DNA from: an uncultured Clostridia bacterium
GTDB lineage: Bacteria; Bacillota; Clostridia; Oscillospirales; SIG627
DNA: 64,000 nucleotides
Assembly (NCBI GenBank): GCA_947589595.1
Contig: CANQBV010000004.1
Location: 55,466 to 119,465, forward strand
Direction of reading: 5' to 3'
Below the pieces are notes generated by a model. The model saw only the letters and a list, made by a program, of their open reading frames with translations. It did no database searches and was not told the origin of the DNA. Below are positions 33,666 through 41,547 of this stretch, one piece after another (positions within the stretch are counted from its first letter, which is position 1; each line of letters opens with the position of its first letter). The position numbers and the translations under genes are program-made.

Positions 33666-33700
33666 AAAAAAGAACCGATCTTTTGATCGGTTCTTTTTTT
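33666..33700 (+). terminator. Terminator of rplJ-rplL
   Basis: AAAAAAGAACCGATC pairs with GATCGGTTCTTTTTTT around TTTT. Confidence 0.95.
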
Positions 33701-33744
33701 GCACTTTTTGAGAAAAAATGCAGAATCGGCGAAAAAGTTTCCTC

Positions 33745-33772
33745 TTGATTTTCCGCCGCAATATGATACAAT
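33745..33772 (+). promoter_or_regulatory. Promoter of the SPFH gene
   Basis: TTGATT and TACAAT are separated by 16 bases, with the -10 box 29 bases before the ATG. Confidence 0.6.
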
Positions 33773-33801
33773 ATAGAAAAAGCAACAAGGAGGATGCAAC
33801 T

Positions 33802-34782
33802 ATGCTTCCCTATATCATTGGCGGTATCTTGGTCGTTCTGCTGCTGGTTCTCATTTTCAGCTGCGTGAATATTGTCCCGCAAGCTTCGGAATACGTGGTA
33901 GAACTGCTCGGTCGCTATAAAACCACCTGGTCTGCCGGGGTGCATTTGAAATTGCCTTTTTTGGAAAAAATCGCCCGCAAGATCACCTTAAAGGAGCAGG
34001 TACTGGATTCCCCGCCGCAGCCGGTTATTACCAAAGATAACGTTACCATGCAAATCGATACCGTGGTGTATTTCAAGGTGTTCGACGCCAAGCTTTATAC
34101 CTACGGCGCTGTAAACCCCATCAACGCCCTGGGAATGCTGACCGCCACCACGCTGCGTAATATTGTGGGCGGGCTGGATCTGGACGGCACGCTCACCTCG
34201 CGCGATGAGATCAACGGGCAAATGACCCAGCTTTTGGACGAAGCCACCGACCAATGGGGGATCCGCGTCACGCGCGTCGAGCTGAAAAACATCATTCCGC
34301 CGAAAGAAATTCAGGCGGCGATGGAAAAACAGATGAAAGCCGAGCGGGACAAGCGCGAAGCGCTCTTGCAGGCCGAGGGTCACAAGGCCGCCGCGATTAC
34401 CCGCGCCGAAGGCGATAAGCAAGCCATGATTCTGGCTGCCGAGGGCGAACGCGACGCCCGCATTGCCCGTGCCGAGGGCGAAGCCAAAGCCATTTTGCTG
34501 GCCAAGCAAGCCGAGGCCGACGGCCTGCGCGCTCTGCGCGAAGCCGCTCCCAGCGCCGCAGTGCTGGAACTGAAAAAATATGAATCCCTGGTGGCGCTTT
34601 CCCGCGGTCAGGCCAGCAAAATCATTATTCCCAGCAACGTTGTCGATACGGTGAATCGCTCGGTTCTCTTTTCGGAAGTGACCGGTCTTGGCGACGTCAC
34701 GCCCGCCGGCAGTGAACCGGAACCCGAACCGATGGAAGATCCCTGCTGCGAAAAATATCAGAAGGAGGAAAACCCCTCATGA
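33802..34782 (+). CDS. SPFH/Band 7 (stomatin/QmcA-like) membrane protein
   Basis: One N-terminal membrane helix (IIGGILVVLLLVLIFSCVNIV) is followed by the SPFH domain (GRYKTTWSAGVHLKLPFLEKIARK, then VVYFKVFDAKLYTYGAVNP) and a long coiled coil near residues 170-245 with repeated AEGxKxA units. Such proteins form membrane scaffolds and modulate proteases. ATG 33802 has AAGGAGG and starts at the helix; the ORF-track start is 28 codons upstream. The protein has 326 residues. A tiny lipoprotein gene overlaps its stop; no NfeD partner is present. Confidence 0.92.
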   Translation: MLPYIIGGILVVLLLVLIFSCVNIVPQASEYVVELLGRYKTTWSAGVHLKLPFLEKIARKITLKEQVLDSPPQPVITKDNVTMQIDTVVYFKVFDAKLYTYGAVNPINALGMLTATTLRNIVGGLDLDGTLTSRDEINGQMTQLLDEATDQWGIRVTRVELKNIIPPKEIQAAMEKQMKAERDKREALLQAEGHKAAAITRAEGDKQAMILAAEGERDARIARAEGEAKAILLAKQAEADGLRALREAAPSAAVLELKKYESLVALSRGQASKIIIPSNVVDTVNRSVLFSEVTGLGDVTPAGSEPEPEPMEDPCCEKYQKEENPS

Positions 34783-34958
34783 AAAAGCTTTTCATTGCCC
34801 TTCTCGCGTTGCTGCTTGTTTTCTCTTTTGCTTCCTGCAAAAAGAAAGAAGAGGAGCCCGCTGCCAGCGCCGACATCCAAACGCCTGCCGATTTGGTTGA
34901 AAACGGTGGCATTGTACTGGAAGACGGCTTCGAGACTCCGATCATTTTCCGCAACTAG
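34779..34958 (+). CDS. Small lipoprotein, 59 residues
   Basis: This ORF is absent from the ORF track. The ATG overlaps the SPFH stop by four bases (ATGA) and has AAGGAGGA upstream. The signal peptide LFIALLALLLVFSFASC ends in a lipobox, so Cys20 should be lipidated. The mature part is only about 40 residues, KKKEEEPAASADIQTP followed by a short hydrophobic and acidic end. Coupling to the SPFH gene suggests a partner in the same membrane assembly. I know of no named family. Confidence 0.75.
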   Translation: MKKLFIALLALLLVFSFASCKKKEEEPAASADIQTPADLVENGGIVLEDGFETPIIFRN

Positions 34959-34964
34959 CCCTGT

Positions 34965-35215
34965 TTTGCGGGGCGCTGCTCCGCACGAATTCAATCCGCA
35001 GGGCCACGCACCCTGGGTTCAGGGGGCTTTTCCAAAAGCCCCCTGAACACCCGCAAAACTTTTGGAAAACAAAAAGAGGTTATCATAACCTCTTTTATTT
35101 TTGTTTCAAGCGCTTTTGAAAGTCAGGAAAACTTTTCGCGAAAAGTTTTCCTGCAAGTTGCGGGGCGAAGCCTCGCATCGCAGGACGCGGGGCGGCGCCG
35201 CTAAACAGACCTCGG
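34965..35215. repeat. Composite palindromic intergenic element, copy 2, with central terminator
   Basis: Two mirrored arms flank a terminator. The left arm holds GTTCAGGGGGCTTTTCC with its complement and then CGCAAAACTTTTGG. The centre AAAAGAGGTTATCATAACCTCTTTT (35072-35096) is a bidirectional terminator. The right arm holds CAGGAAAACTTTTCGCGAAAAGTTTTCCTG and then GCGGGGCGAAGCCTCGC. It separates two convergent genes. Confidence 0.65.
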
Positions 35216-35219
35216 CATT

Positions 35220-35651
35220 TTATAAGGTGATTTCCATGCGAATATGCGGGACGCCAAGCTCCAAAAAGGGCTCGGAAACTGCACAAAAACCGCATTTTTC
35301 ATAAAAGGGGCGCGCCTGTATTTGCGAATCCAGGATGACTTTTTCGGCGCCCAATTTCTCTTTTGCGGCCTGCAGCCCCGCTTTCACAATGGTTCTCCCT
35401 AAGCCGCAGCCACGCTTGACGGCAATGACGCGACCCATGAAGGCAAGGCCTTTTTCGACAGGAAAAACGCGCAAATACGCCCGCAATTCCCCTTCTTCGG
35501 TGAGAAATACGTGCAAGGCTTCCTTCTCCTTTTCGTCTACTTCCCGGTGGAGCCACTGCTGCTCCACCACAAAAACGGATTCCCGCAGGCGGAAGATTTC
35601 CAGCAGCTCGTCCAAAGACAATTCCTGATACTTTTTCACAAAAATCGGCAT
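35220..35651 (-). CDS. GNAT family N-acetyltransferase (ElaA-like)
   Basis: This 143-residue enzyme would transfer an acetyl group from acetyl-CoA to an unknown amine. The N-terminus has LSLDELLEIFRLRESVFVVEQ, typical of the ElaA subgroup. The acetyl-CoA loop is GRVIAVKRGCGLGRTIVKAG, and ARPFYEKCGF follows in the usual place. ATG 35651 begins the domain; the ORF track starts 29 codons upstream. It ends beside the palindromic element. Confidence 0.82.
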   Translation of the reverse strand: MPIFVKKYQELSLDELLEIFRLRESVFVVEQQWLHREVDEKEKEALHVFLTEEGELRAYLRVFPVEKGLAFMGRVIAVKRGCGLGRTIVKAGLQAAKEKLGAEKVILDSQIQARPFYEKCGFCAVSEPFLELGVPHIRMEITL

Positions 35652-35712
35652 TCTGTTTTTTCTCCTTTTTCTTCTGAATTTATGATACAACATTTTTGTC
35701 TGTTCGTCAAAT

Positions 35713-35741
35713 TTGACACGGCTCCGTAAAAAAAGCATACA
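35713..35741 (+). promoter_or_regulatory. Promoter of the D,D-carboxypeptidase gene
   Basis: TTGACA and CATACA are separated by 17 bases, about 50 bases before the ATG. Confidence 0.5.
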
Positions 35742-35789
35742 TTTCTGTTTTTACGCATAAATTTCTACTAAATCTAAGGAGGGTTCTTT

Positions 35790-37022
35790 ATGAAAAAAGT
35801 TATTGCGGTCTTGATGATGATTCTGATCCTTTTTCCCACGACGTTTCCACTGACGGCAGCGGCAATTTCGGAAGATAGCGCCGAAACGGCGGGCAGTCCG
35901 GAGCAGGAAGCCGCCGCTGACGCAACCGCGGCGTTTACCCTACCCTGCCGGGGCGCAATCCTGATCGAGCAAACCACCGGACGGGTTTTATATGAATCCA
36001 ACGCCGATGAACCGATGCCGATCGCCAGTGTGACGAAGGTCATGACCCTGCTTTTGGTAATGGAGGCACTGGACGCCGGCACGCTCTCTCTGGATGAAAA
36101 CGTACCGATCAGCGAACTGGCAGCTTCCATGGGCGGCAGCCAGGTCTTTCTGGAAGTGGGCGAGGAAATCTCTTTGAACGACGTCCTGAAGGCGGTATTT
36201 GTCTCCAGCGCCAACGACGGCGCGGTGGCGCTGGCGGAGCTGGTATCCGGCACAATGGAGGGGTTTGTGGCGCGCATGAACGAGCGCGCCGCCGAGCTGG
36301 GAATGACAAGCGCCGTTTTCTACAACCCCACCGGCCTCGATGATCAGGAAACCAACCTCTGTTCCGCGCGCGACGTGGCGATTATGTCGCGCGAGCTGCT
36401 TTCCCACGAAAAGGTTTACGACTACACCAAAATCTGGATCGATTCCATCCGCGGCGGCGCTTTCGGTCTTTCCAATACCAATAAGCTGGTGCGTTTTTAT
36501 CCGGGTGCGACCGGTTTAAAAACCGGCTCGACCGGCAAAGCCAAGTACTGTGTCTCCGCTTCGGCCGAACGCGGCAATTTGAAGCTTTGTGCCGTTGTAC
36601 TGGCAGGCGAAACCAGCGCCGACCGCTTTCAGGCGGCAAAGACCATGCTGGATTACGGCTTTGCAAATTACGCCTATTATGTGCCCGAAGCTTACCAGGA
36701 AGTGTCAATCCCCGTTTGGGGCGGCACAGCGGCCTCGGTGGGAACCGAAGCGACCGGCGCCGGCCTTTTGCTGGCAAAGAGCGACGCAACCGGGCTGACC
36801 TCCCGCATTGAAATAGCCGAGGAGCTCAATGCCCCGGTAGAAAAGGGGCAGGTCGTCGGAAAAATTCTTTATGAAAAAGGCGGCGCCGTGATCCAGGAAG
36901 TGCCGATCACGGCCAAGGAAGCCGTCCCGAAGCTGAATTTTTGGGGAATTTTCCGCCAGCTCTTGCGGGTCGTTCTCTTCTCGAATCCGCAAAGAGACGC
37001 CGCGAGCCACCCCACTGCTTAA
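35790..37022 (+). CDS. D-alanyl-D-alanine carboxypeptidase (PBP5/DacF type, S11)
   Basis: This exported enzyme trims the terminal D-Ala of peptidoglycan stem peptides. A signal peptide covers residues 1-25 and is followed by an Ala/Glu-rich linker. The active-site motifs are intact: SVTK (Ser80, Lys83), SAN (140-142) and KTG (244-246). A C-terminal beta domain and a final amphipathic anchor (LNFWGIFRQLLRVVLF) complete the usual layout. AAGGAGG precedes the ATG. In Bacillus DacF belongs to the spoIIA operon, but no such genes are adjacent, so it may be a vegetative enzyme. Confidence 0.94.
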   Translation: MKKVIAVLMMILILFPTTFPLTAAAISEDSAETAGSPEQEAAADATAAFTLPCRGAILIEQTTGRVLYESNADEPMPIASVTKVMTLLLVMEALDAGTLSLDENVPISELAASMGGSQVFLEVGEEISLNDVLKAVFVSSANDGAVALAELVSGTMEGFVARMNERAAELGMTSAVFYNPTGLDDQETNLCSARDVAIMSRELLSHEKVYDYTKIWIDSIRGGAFGLSNTNKLVRFYPGATGLKTGSTGKAKYCVSASAERGNLKLCAVVLAGETSADRFQAAKTMLDYGFANYAYYVPEAYQEVSIPVWGGTAASVGTEATGAGLLLAKSDATGLTSRIEIAEELNAPVEKGQVVGKILYEKGGAVIQEVPITAKEAVPKLNFWGIFRQLLRVVLFSNPQRDAASHPTA

Positions 37023-37118
37023 GGAGATAAACGCCCATCCAGGGTAGCAGCTTTGAGTCTTCTCCTCGAGGAGCTGCCGTGTCCTTGGGTACCCGGAGGG
37101 GAGAACCCGAAACGAGAA
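37023..37118. other. Unexplained structured stretch after the carboxypeptidase gene
   Basis: The stretch is GC-rich and rich in short palindromes (GCAGCT/AGCTGC, CCTCGAGG, GGGTACCC) and ends in the terminator at 37119. No ORF, no known riboswitch and none of the intergenic repeat parts were recognised. It could be the tail of the carboxypeptidase mRNA or a small RNA. Confidence 0.35.
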
Positions 37119-37160
37119 CAAAAAACCGGCTGAACGGGATTCCGTTCAGCCGGTTTTTCT
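37119..37160. terminator. Bidirectional terminator between convergent genes
   Basis: AACCGGCTGAACGG pairs with its complement in a stem of at least 14 bp, flanked by A-runs and T-runs. It serves the carboxypeptidase gene and the large secreted-protein gene. Confidence 0.92.
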
Positions 37161-37174
37161 TTTTGAGGATCTAT

Positions 37175-39952
37175 TTATTTTTCAATTACATATACCTTCG
37201 CTTCGCAATCGGCTATGCACTTCCAGATCTCCTCATAGAATTCAACGTATTCATCTACAAGGCCCTTGTACTTTGCATCGAAATTATCGTACTGAGCGGC
37301 GCGGTAAGTGGTTCTGTTGACACTGTTCAGATAGCGGACTGCGGCGTTGCGGAACACTTCCAGTCTGGGTTCAGCCTGATAGATGGAGCGTTCAGCCGAG
37401 CCATAGTACTGAGACATACTGCTTGCCGTAGCGGTATTGTAGACGTAGACCGTGTTGCCTTGAGCGTCCTTGAGCGTATTGCCGTCTTCGTCAGTAGCGG
37501 CTATCTTCGGCATCATATCCATCGTGTAGCGTTTGTTGGCGTCCGCGGTGCCGTTGATATAGGTGATCATATCCTGGATCAGCCAGCAGGCAATGTAGTA
37601 AACGCTCTTGAATTCATATTCGCCGTAAACAACCGTGCCGTCTGCATAGCGAATGTAGGGACGCATGGAGTAGAAGGTGAAGAAGTCGTCGAAATCATCA
37701 TAAAAACCGGTCACGCTCGCCACATAGGAAGAGCTGCCGTCACGGTTGGTTTCGTAGGGCTTCTGCAGATCGGCAACCGCGGTATGCACGGTGTAAATGC
37801 CGCTGGGCTTGCCGCCCGTTTGGTCGAAACTCATGAACGAATCCGAATCGTTCGGCGTAGCGCTGGCGGCAAAATATTTGTCATTATCGTCGCACAGGTT
37901 GATCCAGCCGGTCAACTGCATCTTCTTGCTGCCGTCTTCATTCAGGACCGGTTTTCCTTCTTCATCCAGCACTTCTTCATAGAGCGGACCGTAGAACTCG
38001 GTGAAGTCCTCGTTGTAGTAAGCAATCTGCTTCATACCGACCGTAAGGTGCTGACGGCGAGCCACTTCCGTGGGTGCTACGAGCACACCGACCTCGGCAA
38101 TTTCTTTGTCGGTTTTCGGAACCGTCACTTTCATGCGGAAGCCCTGGCCTACTTCGTCGTTGATACGGATCTGAGCGCCGTCGAGCGTGGGACGGGCATA
38201 ATCGGCATATTCCTGACCGGACGTGATCCAGATATCATGGATGTAACCCGTGGTGACGGTGTGTTTATCGCTCACGGAATAGTAGTCGGTGACAAAATAG
38301 TCTCTGGAAATGACGTTGTAACCGGAAGAATAGTTGGCCCAATGGAAGTTGTACACACCGAAGGGCATACCGGTGGCAGAGGGATAACGCATGGCATACA
38401 GCGTCTTGGAGTAGTTCCCCGTGCTGCCGCCGCTCAAAGAACCGGGCAGATGCCGGGTATCTCTGGGAAGACCGAACTGGAAGAAATAAATACCGCGGCC
38501 GATGCTGTTCTCAAGCTGGAGCTGGGTATAGAAATTGAACCAATCCGGAACGGCGGTCTTGTCTTCGTTGGGGTTGTAGTTATCATTGACAACCGTCCAG
38601 GGGATCTTCACCTCGTAGGTGGTGGTACCGTAGGTGCCGGAGGAAAGGTCGACGCTTTCTTCCCCGGCGGCAGGATCTTCTTCGTCCGGGCTGACGGCGG
38701 GCTGATTGGCGTGAGTCTGCGCATAGGTCTGATGGGAAATGTTAAAGTAGGTACCGAGCGTGAACACGTCGTTGATGCTGGTCGCGTTCGGGTTGCCGAA
38801 CTTATTGATAATACCAATCTGATACCCGTCCGTATTCACGTTGGTGGCTGCGTTGGTACGGGTACGGACAAGGGTGTTTTTCACGACGCGGGGTGCAGAG
38901 CCGTCAAGCGCCTGGAAAAGATCGATCGAAAACGAGTTCGAAGCGTTCACGATGCCCATCTGAGCAGACTGGTCGACGCCGTAACGGAGGAGGAAATGGT
39001 AAGGCGCTTTCTTGCGATTCGATTCGACCACTTCCCACGCCTGATACAGGTAGGTGGAATCGTAGCGGGCGTAGACCTTGATCTCTTCGGGCAGAATCAC
39101 GTGGTCGGCCTTCATACGGGCGACGGTCGCCGGCTGCGTGGTCGCGCCTTCGCTGGTGATATAGAGCTGATTCGTGTGTATCTGCTTGCCGCCGTTGGTT
39201 GCGGTGCCGAGCCTATAGTAGGTATTCGGCTTGAACTCCGGAGCCGTGCTGCCGGTGACCCTCGAATAGACTTTGGCCATTGTAGTAGCCGACGTATAGC
39301 CGAGCGTGTAGTAGCTTGTGTACTTGGTTTCCCAGTCCTCGGGCTGCGTGGTCAGAAGATCGTAGCCATACACCGGGTCGCCGGAGGAATTGTAGATCAG
39401 GCAGTCGGTCAGGCAGTTCTTGTTCCAGTTCTCCGTCGTATAATTCTTCGGCGGATAGGCTCTGGTAAAGGCGCCGGTATCTTCTCTGAAGTAGTAGTAG
39501 CTGGTCGTAGCCGACCACGTGGTCGCCTTTACATAGGTGGTGATAACGTAGCCGCTGTCCGTGGTGGTTTCGATCGAGGAGATCGAATTCCAGACCTCCT
39601 GGGGAGAGTCCGGGGTGGGATAGCAGTAGTAGTTACCGGCGTTATCGCCGTCGGTGCGCATTTTATATTCCGGGCGGAGCTTGAAATTCTCCTCGTAGAC
39701 TTCATTGCCGGAAGTCACGCAGTAGCGGATCGAGTAGGTTGCAACCGGTTCGCCGTAGTTGTCGGACTCTCTGACGTAGCCGTCAATTTTGGGAGCGGCG
39801 TTTCCTTTGGTAATTTCGTAAACATAGTTATGCTTTTGGCCGAAATCCTTCCACGCCATGGTCGGCGGGACGTAGGGAACGGCAGAAGGATAGAGAGTTG
39901 CCAAAGACGCAACCATCGCAATACAGAGTATAAATGCGAAAATTCTCTTCAT
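37175..39952 (-). CDS. Large secreted protein with CBM9/DOMON-like signature
   Basis: I do not recognise this 925-residue protein as a named family. A signal peptide covers about residues 1-25. Three separated segments look like one CBM9/DOMON-type beta sandwich with inserts: PKIDGYVRESDNYGEP (54-69), VYARYDSTYLYQAWEV (293-308) and YEVKIPW (446-452). A second region from about residue 620 to 800 contains EIAEVGVLVAPTEV and RPYIRYADGTVVYGEYEFKSVYYIA, resembling a module in other clostridial exported proteins. The protein is rich in Tyr, Thr and Ser, and no catalytic motif, SLH repeat or sortase signal was seen. The strong promoter and codon bias suggest abundant expression. ATG 39952 begins the signal peptide. 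Function: possibly a glycan-binding surface protein. Confidence 0.75.
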   Translation of the reverse strand: MKRIFAFILCIAMVASLATLYPSAVPYVPPTMAWKDFGQKHNYVYEITKGNAAPKIDGYVRESDNYGEPVATYSIRYCVTSGNEVYEENFKLRPEYKMRTDGDNAGNYYCYPTPDSPQEVWNSISSIETTTDSGYVITTYVKATTWSATTSYYYFREDTGAFTRAYPPKNYTTENWNKNCLTDCLIYNSSGDPVYGYDLLTTQPEDWETKYTSYYTLGYTSATTMAKVYSRVTGSTAPEFKPNTYYRLGTATNGGKQIHTNQLYITSEGATTQPATVARMKADHVILPEEIKVYARYDSTYLYQAWEVVESNRKKAPYHFLLRYGVDQSAQMGIVNASNSFSIDLFQALDGSAPRVVKNTLVRTRTNAATNVNTDGYQIGIINKFGNPNATSINDVFTLGTYFNISHQTYAQTHANQPAVSPDEEDPAAGEESVDLSSGTYGTTTYEVKIPWTVVNDNYNPNEDKTAVPDWFNFYTQLQLENSIGRGIYFFQFGLPRDTRHLPGSLSGGSTGNYSKTLYAMRYPSATGMPFGVYNFHWANYSSGYNVISRDYFVTDYYSVSDKHTVTTGYIHDIWITSGQEYADYARPTLDGAQIRINDEVGQGFRMKVTVPKTDKEIAEVGVLVAPTEVARRQHLTVGMKQIAYYNEDFTEFYGPLYEEVLDEEGKPVLNEDGSKKMQLTGWINLCDDNDKYFAASATPNDSDSFMSFDQTGGKPSGIYTVHTAVADLQKPYETNRDGSSSYVASVTGFYDDFDDFFTFYSMRPYIRYADGTVVYGEYEFKSVYYIACWLIQDMITYINGTADANKRYTMDMMPKIAATDEDGNTLKDAQGNTVYVYNTATASSMSQYYGSAERSIYQAEPRLEVFRNAAVRYLNSVNRTTYRAAQYDNFDAKYKGLVDEYVEFYEEIWKCIADCEAKVYVIEK

Positions 39953-40015
39953 GTGCTCAAACCTTTCTTTCGTAAAAATGGGCATAGATGGCTCCAAGCC
40001 TATTGTACCTTATTC

Positions 40016-40043
40016 ATTATACCACAAGTTTAAGAAAAAGCAA
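40016..40043 (-). promoter_or_regulatory. Promoter of the large secreted-protein gene
   Basis: On the minus strand TTGCTT and a perfect TATAAT are separated by 16 bases, giving a leader of about 55-60 bases. Confidence 0.8.
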
Positions 40044-40089
40044 GGGATTTTCCGTATATTTTCCAACACTTTTCTTGGTAATTTTTCAT

Positions 40090-40131
40090 AAAAAAATGGG
40101 AAAGAGAAGGAAAGAATTTCTTCTCTTTCCC
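40090..40131 (-). terminator. Terminator of mgtE
   Basis: On the minus strand GGGAAAGAGAAG pairs with CTTCTCTTTCCC over 12 bp and is followed by ATTTTTTTAT. Confidence 0.92.
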
Positions 40132-40137
40132 TCTCTT

Positions 40138-41520
40138 TCAGGACAGCGGAATGCCGAGAATGCGGCAGGCAATGGCGAAATACAAAAGCACGCTGCAGGC
40201 GTCCACAACGGTGGTGATCAGCGGCGCCGCCATGATCGCCGGATCCAGCCGGCATTTTTTGGCCAGCATGGGCAGGGCGCAGCCGAGCGTTTTGGCCAGC
40301 ATCACCACAAAGATCAGGGTAAGGCTGGTGATCAGCGCCAGACGAAAAGTTTCTACCTGGCCGTTGTTTGAATAGAAAAGATAGACCCGGCCGAAATTGA
40401 CCGCCGCCAGCACCAGCCCCACCAAAAGGGCAATGCGAATCTCGCGCAGCCACACGCGCAGAAAATCCCGGGGCTTCATTTCCCCCAGCGCCAGGCCGCG
40501 GATTACCATGGTCGAGGCCTGGGAGCCGCAGTTGCCGCCGGTATCCATGAGCATGGGGATCATGGCGACCAAAATAGGGAGCGCGGCGAACGCGGTTTCA
40601 TAGCGGGTGAGAATCGCGCCGGTCAGCGTGGCGGAGACCATCAGTACCAAAAGCCAGAGAATGCGGTTTTTGGCGTGCGTGAAAATCCCGGTTTCAAAAT
40701 AGCCCTTTTCGCTGGGACTGATCGCGGCCATTTTTTCAAAGTCTTCGGTGTTTTCCTCCTGCATGACGCTCATGGCGTCGTCAAAGGTGACGATCCCCAC
40801 GAGCCGCCCTTCCCCGTCAATGACGGGCAAGGCAAGAAAGCCGTATTTTTCAAAGGCGCGCGCGACTTCTTCCTTGTCGTCCCCGGTATAGACCGTGACG
40901 ACGTTGGTTTCCATGATTTCTTCGACCGGCGTATCGCCGTCGGCAAACAGCAGATCCTTAACGGCCACCACGCCCAAAAGCCGGCGCGAAGCGTCGATGA
41001 CGTAGCAGGTGTATACGGTTTCCTTATCGGGGCCGGTGCGGCGAATCTGTTCAAAGCTTTCCCGCACGGTCAAGTGCTTTTTCAGATCCACAAATTCCGT
41101 GGTCATCATACTGCCGGCGCAATCCTTGGGGAAGCGAAGAATGGTGTTGATATCCTTGCGGGTTTCGGGATCCGCGTTTTTTAAGATCCGTTTGACGACG
41201 CCGGCGGGCATTTCTTCCAGAAGATCCACCATGTCGTCCACAAAAAGCTCATCCAGTAGGGGCTTCAGTTCCCGGTCGGAAAAGGCGGCGATGAGCGTTT
41301 CCTGCCGTTCGGCGGAAAGCTCTACCAGAACCTGGGCCGCTTCATCCTTCGGCAGCAGGCGGAAAACGGCTGCCGCCGCCTCAATGGGCATTTCGCCGAT
41401 CACCAGCGCCGCGTCCGGCGCGGGAATTGCGGAAAAAAGGCCTTTGACCTCGGCAAATTGCTTCTGCGCCAGTTTTTCCTCGGCCTGCCGGCGCAGCTCG
41501 ATGATTTCTACTTCTGTCAT
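40138..41520 (-). CDS. mgtE: Magnesium transporter MgtE
   Basis: MgtE is a dimeric magnesium channel gated by cytosolic magnesium. The N-terminal MgtE_N superhelix (to about residue 130) is followed by two CBS domains (about 135-260, with TCYVIDASRRLLGVVAVKDL and LPVIDGEGRLVGIVTFDD), a connecting helix, and five membrane helices. The pore signature PILVAMIPMLMDTGGNCGSQAS is intact. The 460-residue length is normal. It follows rnj by 27 bases, so no separate magnesium riboswitch precedes it. Confidence 0.96.
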   Translation of the reverse strand: MTEVEIIELRRQAEEKLAQKQFAEVKGLFSAIPAPDAALVIGEMPIEAAAAVFRLLPKDEAAQVLVELSAERQETLIAAFSDRELKPLLDELFVDDMVDLLEEMPAGVVKRILKNADPETRKDINTILRFPKDCAGSMMTTEFVDLKKHLTVRESFEQIRRTGPDKETVYTCYVIDASRRLLGVVAVKDLLFADGDTPVEEIMETNVVTVYTGDDKEEVARAFEKYGFLALPVIDGEGRLVGIVTFDDAMSVMQEENTEDFEKMAAISPSEKGYFETGIFTHAKNRILWLLVLMVSATLTGAILTRYETAFAALPILVAMIPMLMDTGGNCGSQASTMVIRGLALGEMKPRDFLRVWLREIRIALLVGLVLAAVNFGRVYLFYSNNGQVETFRLALITSLTLIFVVMLAKTLGCALPMLAKKCRLDPAIMAAPLITTVVDACSVLLYFAIACRILGIPLS

Positions 41521-41547
41521 ATTTCCTCCTTTCCGCCGGGCGGCTTT

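Noticed and set aside
37079-40033. A 984-codon ORF on the plus strand
   Set aside because: It lies entirely antisense to the secreted-protein gene and on its promoter. The translation has no domain or signal, and the openness follows from codon bias of the real gene.
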